Positions 1-7,686 of a DNA stretch of 64,000 bases are shown here, one piece after another. Below the pieces are notes generated by a model. The model did not search any database, was not told the DNA's origin, and saw nothing but the letters and a program-made list of their open reading frames with translations. The stretch lies in the IMG/VR virus record IMGVR_UViG_3300033571_009404, positions 62,001 to 126,000 of that record; one strand, written 5' to 3'. The translations under genes were made by a program, and so were the position numbers. Within the stretch, counting starts at the first letter, position 1, and the number at the start of each line of letters is the position of its first letter. Source of the DNA: a virus.

Positions 1-1
1 T

Positions 2-211
2 GACATTTATGCGATACATTGCAACGATGGTGATGACGCTATTAACATTCCGCGCTATTTCCAGAACTCAAGTAATCCAGATGAAGTAAAGAGCGTTTAC
101 TGGAGGGCGGAGTTTAAAGTCCGTGAAGTCTTCGTCCCGCATCTGAAGATGTATAAGGTCAATACATTCGAATTTGTGGGTATTTCTGTTCGTAAAGGAA
201 AGTCAACATGA
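2..211 (+). CDS. C-terminal end of an unknown protein (partial)
   Basis: An open frame enters from the left edge of the window and gives 69 visible residues, ending VRKGKST at the TGA of 209-211. The stop overlaps the ATG of the next gene (ATGA), so the two are probably co-translated. The visible part is rich in aromatic and charged residues and shows no motif I recognise. The start and any N-terminal domain lie outside the window. Confidence 0.7.
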   Translation, partial: DIYAIHCNDGDDAINIPRYFQNSSNPDEVKSVYWRAEFKVREVFVPHLKMYKVNTFEFVGISVRKGKST

Positions 212-813
212 AAAGCATGACAAAGAAGCAGTTTGAAATCATCGATGCTGTGGTCAAGCAGCGTTTCATCAGCGTGTTGTTCGAGCTATATGAAATCAAA
301 CAAGGTCTGAGTAAGTTCAAACAGGATGCGGTCTTTGGTGAGTTTCCTGGTTACAACACCAATGGGATGAACGCCTACGTTCACGATGGTTATGTGAACG
401 TAATCGATGGGTCTTTAGTCATCACGGATAAAGGCGAACAGCTTTTGGCGGACTATATTGGCGCCCATACCGTCATGGATGCCCATACCCGCTATCAGTT
501 CCTGAAAGAAGATATTCCTCGTAATGTCCGTGTTTACATCGCTCAATCCGTTTTCGGACTTTACACCTTCGGTATGGCGACGACTGACTTCGATAAATGC
601 GATGAAGACTGCGCGATGAATAATTCGCGTGTTCCTTATAGTTGGGATCAGATCGATCGCATGACGTTTATCAAACTTATTAAATATTTCTCTGAGGATG
701 TGACGAGTACATTCCCGTTGGTCGATGACGGTCAAGGGTACTACTTCAGTGATCTGGGTGAAAAGGATCTGACGCTGCAAGATGAAGCAGAAGATGCTGA
801 AAAGGAGAAATGA
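208..813 (+). CDS. Tandem-paralogue family protein, copy 1
   Basis: A 201-residue protein of unknown function. It is the most divergent of four related ~200-residue proteins encoded between here and 2957. Shared landmarks are an N-terminal 'x-x-I/V-D-x-A-V' segment (here IIDAVV near residue 11), a central 'I-T-x-x-G-x-x-L-L-x-x-Y-x-G' segment (near residues 71-84), and a later segment where the other copies read 'L-x-R-x-x-x-N-F/Y-L-R' (here RMTFIKLIKYF). The central part resembles the end of a winged-helix-like fold, but that is only an inference. The ATG overlaps the upstream stop and follows AAAGGAAAG. The acidic/basic tail (EDAEKEK) is not shared. Confidence 0.82.
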   Translation: MKSMTKKQFEIIDAVVKQRFISVLFELYEIKQGLSKFKQDAVFGEFPGYNTNGMNAYVHDGYVNVIDGSLVITDKGEQLLADYIGAHTVMDAHTRYQFLKEDIPRNVRVYIAQSVFGLYTFGMATTDFDKCDEDCAMNNSRVPYSWDQIDRMTFIKLIKYFSEDVTSTFPLVDDGQGYYFSDLGEKDLTLQDEAEDAEKEK

Positions 814-1163
814 TGAGTAGTGTAGAAACCATGGAAGTCATCCTCAAGGCTTTGGAAGAAGCTCGTGACAAAGGCGAACTGAACTATGTAATCGTCGACG
901 GCGCTTTGGATAGTAAGCGTATCAAGCTGATTCCCAAAGGTCCGTCTATCCATAGTCGCAATGTTCTTATCGTTCAGAAGAACCACAGCGAGCGTGATCT
1001 GGTGTTTAACGATTTGGGTCCTGGTGGTGGATTGCCTCACTATCGCTACTACTTCAAAACAGCAGATCTCATTCCAGGTAAAGAGAATTGCAATGTCGAG
1101 AACATCGGGCGTGACGTTGTTGCTTATCTGATGGATGGCACTCTCCCGGAAGGAACAGCATGA
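813..1163 (+). CDS. Hypothetical protein
   Basis: A 116-residue protein inserted between copies 1 and 2 of the tandem family and not itself a member. Two ATGs are possible (810 and 813). I prefer 813 because AGGAG at 803-807 leaves 5 nt to it but only 2 to the first. The C-terminus overlaps the next gene by ATGA. There is an N-terminal helix (VETMEVILKALEEA) and then a probable beta-rich domain with a GPGGGLPHYRYYF stretch. No function recognised. Confidence 0.78.
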   Translation: MSSVETMEVILKALEEARDKGELNYVIVDGALDSKRIKLIPKGPSIHSRNVLIVQKNHSERDLVFNDLGPGGGLPHYRYYFKTADLIPGKENCNVENIGRDVVAYLMDGTLPEGTA

Positions 1164-1774
1164 CCAAACTGTGTATCGATATCCCTCGATACGCTGAGAT
1201 CGACAGAGCAGTCAGGCATGGCACCCTGATTGCTGTGTTTAACGCACAGACCACTTCTGTGAAGATCCACAGCGAACTCGATACCCCAGCCAACCGTGAA
1301 GCTGTAGCTAGAGGTTATCTGCTATATGACGTCCTCTTTGGTCAGTACCAGATCACTGAGAACGGCAAAGATCTCCTAAAGCAGTATGCAGGACGGGATC
1401 ACATTGGCTCAACGATTGCTTACATCAAGCGTCTCCAACGTACTGAGATCCATCCCAGGTGCCGTTATTGGCTGGGTGTGGTGTACTTTGCCAACTATCC
1501 AGATAAGTATCGTTATACCAATGCAGAACTGGCCAAGTTGAACCGTATGCCTGATGAGCTGGGAAAGTATCTGGACATCATCGGGGTACCACGCTACTTG
1601 ATTGATCTGACACGTAAAGACATCAACTTCTTACGGTCGTATCAGTTCGAGGAGTTTGACAACAAGTTCTGGCATAGTTATCAACAGAGTGATCTGGGTC
1701 GCTTTGACCGACACATGGTCATGGACTACGTCGCTGGATGCAATGAAGCCAACAGGAAAGGAACCACACTGTGA
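1160..1774 (+). CDS. Tandem-paralogue family protein, copy 2
   Basis: A 204-residue member of the local family. It shows the family landmarks EIDRAVRHGTL (residues ~13-23), ITENGKDLLKQYAG (~65-78), and 'GVPRYLIDLTRKDINFLR' (~142-159), the last closely matched in copies 3 and 4. The start ATG overlaps the preceding TGA and follows GGAA. It ends in a GTGA overlap with copy 3, so copies 2-4 form one translationally coupled string. Function unknown. Confidence 0.83.
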   Translation: MTKLCIDIPRYAEIDRAVRHGTLIAVFNAQTTSVKIHSELDTPANREAVARGYLLYDVLFGQYQITENGKDLLKQYAGRDHIGSTIAYIKRLQRTEIHPRCRYWLGVVYFANYPDKYRYTNAELAKLNRMPDELGKYLDIIGVPRYLIDLTRKDINFLRSYQFEEFDNKFWHSYQQSDLGRFDRHMVMDYVAGCNEANRKGTTL

Positions 1775-2361
1775 ACTTAATGGAATATCTCCAGGTAGAC
1801 CGTGCTGTTAAAACCAAGCAACTGTATCTGACTTACGATGTGGTCTATCGTAATGGCGCAATCAATGAAGCAGCGCGCCTTGAAGGATCTGATGCTTGGG
1901 TTGATGAAGCACTGGTACGTCAGTTCATGCGGGTTGAACGTGACGGTAGCTTGGCGATCTGTAATCAAGGCATTAAGCTACTCTTGAATTACACTGGGAC
2001 AAGTAACCTGGAAGATGCCGTTGCTAAATATCTCAGGTTAGTTGGTACTCAGTTGCCTATTCAGATCCGTGGCTTGATCTGCTCTAAGTGGTATGCAAGC
2101 GGTATTCAATTAGATGCACTTGACGATGAACGTATTCAGTTCGTCATCAATGGCGTGTGTGATGACCTGCATGTACCCACACACCTGCATGAAGTTACCC
2201 GACAGCAATACAACTACCTGCGCAACTTTAACGAGGCATGGTGGAATTCCATTAAGGACATCCTTCCGGCCTACTTTACCGATCCTATCGGTCAAAAGGA
2301 TCTGCTGTGGTATCTTGCAGCAGACATGGAACCAGAGAAAGAAAAAGGACTATGGATCTGA
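1771..2361 (+). CDS. Tandem-paralogue family protein, copy 3
   Basis: A 196-residue member. The start is GTG at 1771 (GTGA overlap with the previous stop), with AAAGGA at 1759-1764 giving normal spacing; an ATG at 1780 is the alternative. It contains YLQVDRAVKTKQLYLTYDVVYRN, almost the same as the N-terminus of copy 4 (FLEVDRAVKNKTINTIHDVLFRN), then the G-x-x-L-L-x-x-Y-x-G segment and 'LHEVTRQQYNYLR'. Near the C-terminus 'PAYFTDPI' matches 'PAYFTVPI' of copy 4. Copies 3 and 4 are therefore the most recent duplicates. Function unknown. Confidence 0.83.
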   Translation: MNLMEYLQVDRAVKTKQLYLTYDVVYRNGAINEAARLEGSDAWVDEALVRQFMRVERDGSLAICNQGIKLLLNYTGTSNLEDAVAKYLRLVGTQLPIQIRGLICSKWYASGIQLDALDDERIQFVINGVCDDLHVPTHLHEVTRQQYNYLRNFNEAWWNSIKDILPAYFTDPIGQKDLLWYLAADMEPEKEKGLWI

Positions 2362-2957
2362 GAACCTTCTTAGAAGTCGATCGCGCTGTTAAGAACAAAA
2401 CGATCAACACCATTCATGACGTGCTGTTTCGTAATGAGTACTTCCACACAGTCATGCTGGCGAACCCGCACTTCTCTACCCAGATCAATGAAGCCATCAA
2501 TCGTTTGTATATTACGGTTAATGGTGAAAAGAAGTGGACCGTTACTCCAGGTGGTATCCACATCCTTCAAGATTACATCGGTGGTGACTTTACCGATGAT
2601 CAGATCGTATCGAAATATTCGAATCTGATCACACCGATTCCGATTAAGATCCGTACCCGGCTGGCTGAGACCTACTACCCAGTGTCGACGTTCTTGCTGC
2701 AAACGCATCTCATCGGTACTGAACGCGAAAGTATCCTGGAAGATCAGTTGGTCAGTCTGAATGTACCAATGTGCTTGGCTGATTTGGACCGTCAGCAATT
2801 CAACTTCTTACGACATGATCTGGAAGCGTGGCAGAATTCCGATGAAGCATTCGGCAAGTGGAAACTGAACAATCCATGGCCTGCTTACTTTACGGTTCCC
2901 ATTGCTGGTTCGGATTATCCTTTCTGGGCTAAGTATAGTGAGAAGTTGAAGGCGTAG
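2352..2957 (+). CDS. Tandem-paralogue family protein, copy 4
   Basis: A 201-residue member, closest to copy 3. The start at ATG 2352 lies 10 nt inside copy 3 and follows AAAAAGGA. The longer frame open from 2307 only reads through the end of copy 3 and lacks similarity to the family before MDLRTFLEVDRAV. Family landmarks are VDRAVKNK, VTPGGIHILQDYIGG and 'CLADLDRQQFNFLR'. It is the last gene of the coupled string. Confidence 0.83.
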   Translation: MDLRTFLEVDRAVKNKTINTIHDVLFRNEYFHTVMLANPHFSTQINEAINRLYITVNGEKKWTVTPGGIHILQDYIGGDFTDDQIVSKYSNLITPIPIKIRTRLAETYYPVSTFLLQTHLIGTERESILEDQLVSLNVPMCLADLDRQQFNFLRHDLEAWQNSDEAFGKWKLNNPWPAYFTVPIAGSDYPFWAKYSEKLKA

Positions 2958-2996
2958 TGTCAGAATAGCAATTAATTAATTCTGGAGCGCAATAAG

Positions 2997-3344
2997 ATGA
3001 GTAAGAAGAAGTTTCTTCCCGGCAAGAAGGCATGCAACGCACTCGTCGCTGCTGCCTATGTGATGGCATTTGCCTCCATTCAAGAGAGGGTGGATTTCAA
3101 AGTGATCAATTTTGATCACACCAATCTTCTTTCTGAAAAGCCTACCATTATCGTACGACACATCAGTGGTAACAGTCTCAATATCGGTTGGGATGACATG
3201 TGTCAAGACGATGTCCTGGTAGAGGGCAAATGTCCAAATAAGAAGGGAGTGATGGAAGAAGTTGAACGCTGGTTCCCAATCGCTGATATGCATAGTGCGC
3301 TGGTTTATGCAATCTCGACTCTGATGAACAAGAAGTTCAAATAA
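2997..3344 (+). CDS. Hypothetical protein
   Basis: A 115-residue protein of unknown function with a good Shine-Dalgarno (TCTGGAG at 2981-2987). The N-terminus is basic (MSKKKFLPGKKA) and is followed by a moderately hydrophobic helix (ALVAAAYVMAFASI), then a mixed soluble domain with a CPNKKGVMEEVERWF segment. It may be loosely membrane-associated, but no clear membrane anchor is present. Confidence 0.78.
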   Translation: MSKKKFLPGKKACNALVAAAYVMAFASIQERVDFKVINFDHTNLLSEKPTIIVRHISGNSLNIGWDDMCQDDVLVEGKCPNKKGVMEEVERWFPIADMHSALVYAISTLMNKKFK

Positions 3345-3370
3345 CCGTCACTCAAGATAAAGGTGATAAC

Positions 3371-3808
3371 ATGCTAGCCGCATCTCCTGAGATCACCTTC
3401 TGGTTGTCGATTATCATCTTTATCTTAGTTTTACTGGTTGCTTATCTCTCGTCCAAGAACTCGTTTTTGGTCAGGCAACGTAAAGAGTATATCGATAATC
3501 ACAAGGTGCATATTCAAAGTTACGAACGCATCATCATACTCGCGGCTAAACACGAAGCTCAAATCGAGCAAATGGCTATCCGCTTCAATGAGCATGAGAA
3601 TAAGATATGCCAAGATCTAATTGCATTAAAAACGCGCTTGATTAATTGCAAGTTAGAAGACCTCATGACTGACCTCCCTAGCCTCAACAATCTTCCTGCT
3701 TCGACGGAGAAGAAGAATGGCCCAGAAAATGACCAGAGACAGCTATCGAGTACTGTTCCAGTTATTGAAGAACGGTCCCTCTCAGATCGCCAAGATCACC
3801 AACCGTAA
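3371..3808 (+). CDS. Membrane-anchored coiled-coil protein
   Basis: A 145-residue protein. Residues ~6-27 form one strongly hydrophobic segment (TFWLSIIIFILVLLVAYL), followed by a basic stretch and a helical region (~45-95) likely to be coiled coil, then a low-complexity tail. Probably a single-pass inner-membrane protein. The 3' end overlaps the next gene by 92 nt in another frame, unusually long here, so the tail may be poorly constrained. It is the first of a run of similar small anchored proteins reaching to 9.5 kb. Confidence 0.75.
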   Translation: MLAASPEITFWLSIIIFILVLLVAYLSSKNSFLVRQRKEYIDNHKVHIQSYERIIILAAKHEAQIEQMAIRFNEHENKICQDLIALKTRLINCKLEDLMTDLPSLNNLPASTEKKNGPENDQRQLSSTVPVIEERSLSDRQDHQP

Positions 3809-3986
3809 CCGGGTCCAGCAGTTAGTATCGTCTGGACATGTAGTTGCAGTCGCAGTAATGGCTGATATTGACCTGTATGCTGCCACACCTAGTGGCGCAG
3901 TCGCTTTCAGAACGTATATGTCTGAAACTGATTTGGTCATGGCCATTGAGAAGTTCGCACGTCAAGAAGTTCAAACAACAAATTAA
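3717..3986 (+). CDS. Small winged-helix-like protein
   Basis: An 89-residue protein that begins inside the 3' end of the previous gene. GGAG at 3706-3709 sits 7 nt before the ATG, which supports a real start. The N-terminal half (RVLFQLLKNGPSQIAKI...RVQQLVSSGHVVAV) has the spacing of a small winged-helix domain: helix, turn, 'Q-x-L-V-x-x-G-H-V' then a strand. A DNA-binding role is inferred only from this pattern. A terminator follows. Confidence 0.72.
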   Translation: MAQKMTRDSYRVLFQLLKNGPSQIAKITNRNRVQQLVSSGHVVAVAVMADIDLYAATPSGAVAFRTYMSETDLVMAIEKFARQEVQTTN

Positions 3987-3993
3987 ATCAGGG

Positions 3994-4019
3994 GGCTACC
4001 TTCGGGTAGCTCTTTTTAT
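3994..4019 (+). terminator. Intrinsic terminator
   Basis: A 6-bp GC stem GCTACC/GGTAGC with a TTCG tetraloop, followed by TCTTTTTAT. It lies 8 nt after the stop of the upstream gene and before the next start. Confidence 0.85.
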
Positions 4020-4063
4020 AACCGCCTATGTATACCCCACTTTTCCTAACTAATGGAGAACTC

Positions 4064-4603
4064 ATGGATTTACTCCAGTTTCTGCCTTATCTTTCAATTG
4101 TTTCTTTCCTCTTCTTCCTCGGCGCTATTGTCGTATTGGTAAGATTTACCATGAGGACCAATCGACGTATTAAGGAAAACCTTCAAGTTACGCTGGTGTC
4201 AGACTGGCCTGATGGCTATGTGGTAGATACACTAGCTAATGACATAGGCATCAAACCACGTAACTACGGTATCGCTGTTGGCAGGCATTCATTCCGTGTT
4301 GTCATTGGTTGGAAAGAACAAGTTACCAAACAGTTAAGAATTCACTCCACCAACAACATGGAGACAGACGGCTGCATTTTAGCCAGCGGTTTGGCATTCG
4401 TCGTTATGCGAGAGTATTACGATGATCCTCATCTCCATGAAATTGAAGTACCGATGAACGAACGTACTCCAGTGAGATATGTGCTAGATGAACTTAAGAA
4501 CTGTCATCTAGTTAAACAAGATGATCGCGTTGTCCAATTCATTACTTACACCACAGTTAATGGATTGGTGCGCATCCCTAATGTAGGAGATAATAATGCT
4601 TGA
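4064..4603 (+). CDS. Membrane-anchored protein, unknown
   Basis: A 179-residue protein. I chose ATG 4064 because GGAG (4055-4058) stands 5 nt before it; an in-frame ATG at 4028 lies in the terminator tail and has no ribosome site. Residues ~5-28 are one hydrophobic segment (PYLSIVSFLFFLGAIVVLV), then a basic cluster (RTNRRIKE), predicting a single-pass protein with a soluble domain of ~150 residues probably on the cytoplasmic side. It overlaps the next gene by 8 nt. Confidence 0.8.
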   Translation: MDLLQFLPYLSIVSFLFFLGAIVVLVRFTMRTNRRIKENLQVTLVSDWPDGYVVDTLANDIGIKPRNYGIAVGRHSFRVVIGWKEQVTKQLRIHSTNNMETDGCILASGLAFVVMREYYDDPHLHEIEVPMNERTPVRYVLDELKNCHLVKQDDRVVQFITYTTVNGLVRIPNVGDNNA

Positions 4604-5105
4604 CTATGATGTTTTGACTAACGTCGCCTTCGTCCTCTTCTTAGGCTGCATTGCTCTGTCTTTTGGTGTTTATCATTTACAAACCAAGGTAGCTGCTTTG
4701 AGGTCGGCCTTGAGAGAACAACATGAAGTGAGTCAGATCCTGAAGGAAGGGATGGAGGGTAGCATCGATCGTCTAGGTGGCGAGGTAGCTAACTATCAGA
4801 AGTTCCATGACGCGATTAATGAGAGTCGTGAGGCATTGCAGCAAGCAAACGACATCATTTTGCAACTGACGAAGAAGATTAACAAGCTCAACAAGCTCGA
4901 CATCCACAAAGAACGGGCATTGGTTACGTTAATGATCATGGTTGAGGACAAGGAACTGCGTGAAGCCTTTTATAAGAGGATCATGTCAGCTGTGGGTCCG
5001 GCATTCGTCGTGCAGTTGCGTCGACTGGTAGATCATTTCGACCAGCCCAATAACACGCAGTCTATGAACCTGCCAGCCATCACGGGAGAAGAACATGTTG
5101 ATTAA
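4596..5105 (+). CDS. Membrane-anchored coiled-coil protein
   Basis: A 169-residue protein. GGAGATAATA precedes the ATG. Residues ~8-27 are hydrophobic (NVAFVLFLGCIALSFGVYHL). Residues ~30-110 are heptad-like and charged, predicting a long coiled coil. The C-terminal part (ALVTLMIMVEDKELREAFYKRI) is helical. Same architecture as the neighbours on both sides, with overlaps at both ends (8 and 11 nt). Confidence 0.8.
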   Translation: MLDYDVLTNVAFVLFLGCIALSFGVYHLQTKVAALRSALREQHEVSQILKEGMEGSIDRLGGEVANYQKFHDAINESREALQQANDIILQLTKKINKLNKLDIHKERALVTLMIMVEDKELREAFYKRIMSAVGPAFVVQLRRLVDHFDQPNNTQSMNLPAITGEEHVD

Positions 5106-5565
5106 TTCAGAACCTATCGTCATCAGTGCTGTAGGGGTTACCGCGTTTCTCGTCATCTTCCTGGGCGCTTTCGCATTAGCGTTCATTGCGGTACTGCGTA
5201 ATGCTGCACTCGTGATCTCTAAAGAGAGTGCGAAACGTGAGTTGACCAAGCTACAACGTCAGCATCTCGACGTACAGGTAGAACACCACATCGATCGCAA
5301 TCGACTACGGGGCGCTTATGAAGGGATTATCGTAGCTTTGAGGAATATGGACGAAATTCCTGATTCATTTTACGATGACCTGAGTAAGAACATCAGCATT
5401 CCACTTGTGGAAGAAATCAAGCGTAGAGTTGCTGATCGAGATCTCGATCCACACTTCGATACCTTTGAATATCCTTTCACTCTTAAGGCCCCAATGAATG
5501 TTAAGTTAGGAGATATCTTAAGATGCGGCTCTACCATGGGAGCGCGTTCAAGCACACCGAATTAA
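5095..5565 (+). CDS. Membrane-anchored protein, unknown
   Basis: A 156-residue protein with one long hydrophobic segment at residues ~11-34 (SAVGVTAFLVIFLGAFALAF), a basic helix after it and a soluble C-terminal part. It overlaps the following gene by 43 nt, so the last ~14 residues are coded in two frames. Function unknown; the architecture matches the two preceding genes, and the three are clearly one transcription and translation unit. Confidence 0.77.
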   Translation: MLINSEPIVISAVGVTAFLVIFLGAFALAFIAVLRNAALVISKESAKRELTKLQRQHLDVQVEHHIDRNRLRGAYEGIIVALRNMDEIPDSFYDDLSKNISIPLVEEIKRRVADRDLDPHFDTFEYPFTLKAPMNVKLGDILRCGSTMGARSSTPN

Positions 5566-6008
5566 AGCCCGGATTTGAGCATTCAGGAGTCGAAGTCAAT
5601 TGGGATCAAACTGAATCCAATCGATTCCTCTATGCTCAAGCTTCCAAGATAGAAACGCAACTGCTTGGCTTGGCAAGCGCAATTGAAAAGAAGTATGCAT
5701 TAGCCCGGTATCAATATCGAGGGAAGAACATCACCATCGAGATTGATGAAAATAAACCATTACCCACCATGTCAGGGATACAGGCGTTGGTGGTTTGGCT
5801 CTACGAGATTGACAAACGAGATGAAGATGGATGGGTTAAAAGCGATAACCCACACAACAACATCCACAATGAGTGGAAAACTACGAAGACAATCAAAGAC
5901 GCTATTCTTAGCGTTAATCAGATTGACATCAAAGAACTACTCAGTGACCGACATGTCGTGATTCGTCACGTCAAGCCGGGATATGTCAGCTGGAGTGAAC
6001 AAAAGTAA
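5523..6008 (+). CDS. Possible ADP-ribosyltransferase-fold protein (YHGS motif)
   Basis: A 161-residue protein beginning MRLYHGSAF, then 'ELKPGFEHSG' and 'FLYAQASKIETQLLGLASAI'. This order, an early Y-H-G-[ST] strand, a short loop with x-L-x-P-G, then an 'F/V-[YF]-A-x' strand leading into a helix, is the pattern of small ADP-ribosyltransferase-like folds such as the rifampin-modifying Arr family. I cannot identify a third catalytic residue, so activity is uncertain. The ATG at 5523 overlaps the previous gene and follows TTAGGAGATATC. Confidence 0.6.
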   Translation: MRLYHGSAFKHTELKPGFEHSGVEVNWDQTESNRFLYAQASKIETQLLGLASAIEKKYALARYQYRGKNITIEIDENKPLPTMSGIQALVVWLYEIDKRDEDGWVKSDNPHNNIHNEWKTTKTIKDAILSVNQIDIKELLSDRHVVIRHVKPGYVSWSEQK

Positions 6009-6022
6009 TAGGGGATCGTTGG

Positions 6023-6355
6023 ATGGCAATTCAAGACGTGAGTTTAGTGTCAGCTAATCGCTTCTACAATCGCTGGAAAACACTAAACAAGATGTTTACT
6101 AATCCTAACAGTAAACACTACGAAGACTACGGTGCTAAAGGGGTGACCTTTAGTGAAGAATGGTCAAGTACTAATCCGGAAGGATCTAGGAACTTTGTGA
6201 ACTGGATGGAAGAACAGTTTGCTAAGAATCCAGAATTAGATCCACATAACTCTGCGGTCATACGTAAAGACTTCGAAGGTAACTTCGGACCTGAAACGTG
6301 TGTAGTAGCTAATCGCAAAGATGTCCGGATGCTGTCAGTGTTGAAACATAAGTAG
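6023..6355 (+). CDS. Small protein with 'YEDYGAKGVTFSEEW' motif (HNH/AP2-associated type)
   Basis: A 110-residue protein. 'FYNRWKTLNKMFTNPNSKHYEDYGAKGV...EEW...FVNWMEEQF' matches the pattern 'W-x-x-M-x-x-R-C-x-N-P-x-x-x-x-Y-x-x-Y-G-x-[KR]-G-[IV]-x-[VF]-x-x-x-W' seen at the start of many phage HNH/AP2-type homing proteins and of free-standing small relatives. No HNH metal site is visible and the cysteine is missing, so it may be a degraded or regulatory derivative. Confidence 0.68.
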   Translation: MAIQDVSLVSANRFYNRWKTLNKMFTNPNSKHYEDYGAKGVTFSEEWSSTNPEGSRNFVNWMEEQFAKNPELDPHNSAVIRKDFEGNFGPETCVVANRKDVRMLSVLKHK

Positions 6356-6364
6356 TACAAGTTC

Positions 6365-6403
6365 CCCATCTCTAGTAATGCACCGCGCGTCACTAGGGAT
6401 GGG
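6365..6403 (+). terminator. Hairpin, probable terminator
   Basis: CCCATCTCTAGT (6365-6376) pairs with ACTAGGGATGGG (6392-6403), 12 bp with one G-T wobble, ten bases after the upstream stop codon. It is followed by CTTCTTACACCTATG rather than a clean T run. Confidence 0.6.
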
Positions 6404-6428
6404 CTTCTTACACCTATGTGTTTTGGAC

Positions 6429-6456
6429 TCAAAATAAAATAACATACATATCACTA
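6429..6456 (+). promoter_or_regulatory. Candidate phage promoter (CATATCACTA motif, site 1)
   Basis: ACTCAAAATAAA followed by CATATCACTA at 6447-6456. The same two-part arrangement recurs at 12.2, 32.4 and 51.8 kb, and the CATATCACTA part alone at 28.4 kb, each time ahead of a gene. Here the first good ribosome site downstream is that of the gene starting at 6548. Confidence 0.5.
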
Positions 6457-6547
6457 AATTGATAATCGATTGTCAAACACCCCACTCGACTATCAAATCC
6501 ACCGTGCTATTAATGCACCTTTATCATTTTCTTGTTCAGGAGAAGAA

Positions 6548-7024
6548 ATGAATGCAGTGACCCAAACTTTTATTGATCCCCGCTTTCTTAACAGTATTGT
6601 CATTAAGAGGGAAATAAAAGACGGTTATGGTAAGACCATCTTACGAGATGAGTTAGTGCAGCAATGGGGTCTCATTCCTGAAGGGATCTCGTGGCGTCTG
6701 CCTTTTGGTTGGTGTTTCCTGACATGTTCCAAAAAAGAAGGCAACTACACTTACTACATCTTAGATAAGAACGGTAATCGACGCGCTCGCGTGAGCTTTT
6801 GCCGTTACGGAGAGAAGGGTGTTCTCTTCGGTTTACTGACCGTGTTTCATCGTTTTGTCATCAAGCAGTCGCCTAGCGGGAATAAGTTCTTCTTTATCCT
6901 TGATTTGAAAAAGAGTTCGAGGCTAAAGAATAATGCATCTAGCCCCTGCGAAGCAACATTAAGGGACTGGCTCGAAAACCACGCGCCAGATTACAAGAAC
7001 GTCTTTGCATATTGGGATCTCTAA
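6548..7024 (+). CDS. Hypothetical protein
   Basis: A 158-residue protein. The frame is open from a TTG at 6470, but ATG 6548 is preceded by CAGGAGAAGAA at the right distance, and the upstream region holds a promoter-like motif, so I start it there. The protein is basic and probably beta-rich in the middle (YYILDKNGNRRARVSF). The C-terminus reads 'LRDWLENHAPDYKNVFAYWDL'. No recognised family. Confidence 0.72.
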   Translation: MNAVTQTFIDPRFLNSIVIKREIKDGYGKTILRDELVQQWGLIPEGISWRLPFGWCFLTCSKKEGNYTYYILDKNGNRRARVSFCRYGEKGVLFGLLTVFHRFVIKQSPSGNKFFFILDLKKSSRLKNNASSPCEATLRDWLENHAPDYKNVFAYWDL

Positions 7025-7040
7025 TCCGGGGAGAGGTAAC

Positions 7041-7175
7041 ATGGAATTTGACGCATACTACAAAGTAGCAGGTGGCTTGACTGGCATTGTTGTTGTCATG
7101 TTCCTGATGTGGAAGTTGATCGGCTGCGACGATTTCATCGACGCGATGTTTGACTGGGATGAGGAGCTGCTGTGA
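7041..7175 (+). CDS. 44-residue single-pass membrane peptide
   Basis: A small gene with a strong ribosome site (GGGGAGAGG) 5 nt before the ATG. It encodes 44 residues with one hydrophobic segment at ~11-28 (GGLTGIVVVMFLMWKLIG) and an acidic tail (DDFIDAMFDWDEELL). It ends in a GTGA overlap with the next gene, another membrane protein. Function unknown; fits the local run of small anchored proteins. Confidence 0.72.
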   Translation: MEFDAYYKVAGGLTGIVVVMFLMWKLIGCDDFIDAMFDWDEELL

Positions 7176-7678
7176 ATAGCCTGATGAAAATCATGGGCAT
7201 GATGGCCATTGCAATGACTTGCATTGGCTTTATCATGTATTACAAGAAGCCTCAGTTTGATGAGGAGCCCAGGGAACGTAATCTGCATGGATTGATTGAT
7301 GACATTGGATCTGGTCGTATTTTCAACAGTCATGAAGTTCAGTCCTATCACTTACTCGATCCACGGTCTGGCAAGTCCCACACGGTCTTAGTCGGTACAG
7401 AAGATCAGTTCCATAACACCAAACGATTCCGGATCGGTTATACCACGCTCAGGACTCCAATTGGTGTGGCAGTACTCCTACATAGTCGCGTCTACGTCAT
7501 GTATCAGACCAGTCACGACATGGAGCTACTGCTGCGCATGATCAGTAACAACAAAATCACCTACCTCCCCATGCAAGTGGTGGAGCGTGGGATGATTTGC
7601 AATGGCGGGGTCTTTATGACCGAAGAAGAATTCGAGATCGAGTCCCGTGAAAATACTAATTACTCTAATTACGGATAG
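7172..7678 (+). CDS. Membrane-anchored protein, unknown
   Basis: A 168-residue protein. Start GTG 7172 overlaps the previous stop; GAGGAG lies at 7161-7166. An ATG at 7184 is the alternative. Residues ~4-23 are hydrophobic and methionine-rich (MGMMAIAMTCIGFIMYY), then a soluble domain of about 140 residues with repeated beta-strand-like stretches. Probably an inner-membrane protein with a globular domain. Confidence 0.78.
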   Translation: MNSLMKIMGMMAIAMTCIGFIMYYKKPQFDEEPRERNLHGLIDDIGSGRIFNSHEVQSYHLLDPRSGKSHTVLVGTEDQFHNTKRFRIGYTTLRTPIGVAVLLHSRVYVMYQTSHDMELLLRMISNNKITYLPMQVVERGMICNGGVFMTEEEFEIESRENTNYSNYG

Positions 7679-7686
7679 GACTACCC

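Noticed and set aside
6470-6547. TTG-started N-terminal extension of the gene at 6548
   Set aside because: No ribosome site before the TTG, while ATG 6548 has a good one; the promoter-like motif ends only 13 nt before the TTG.
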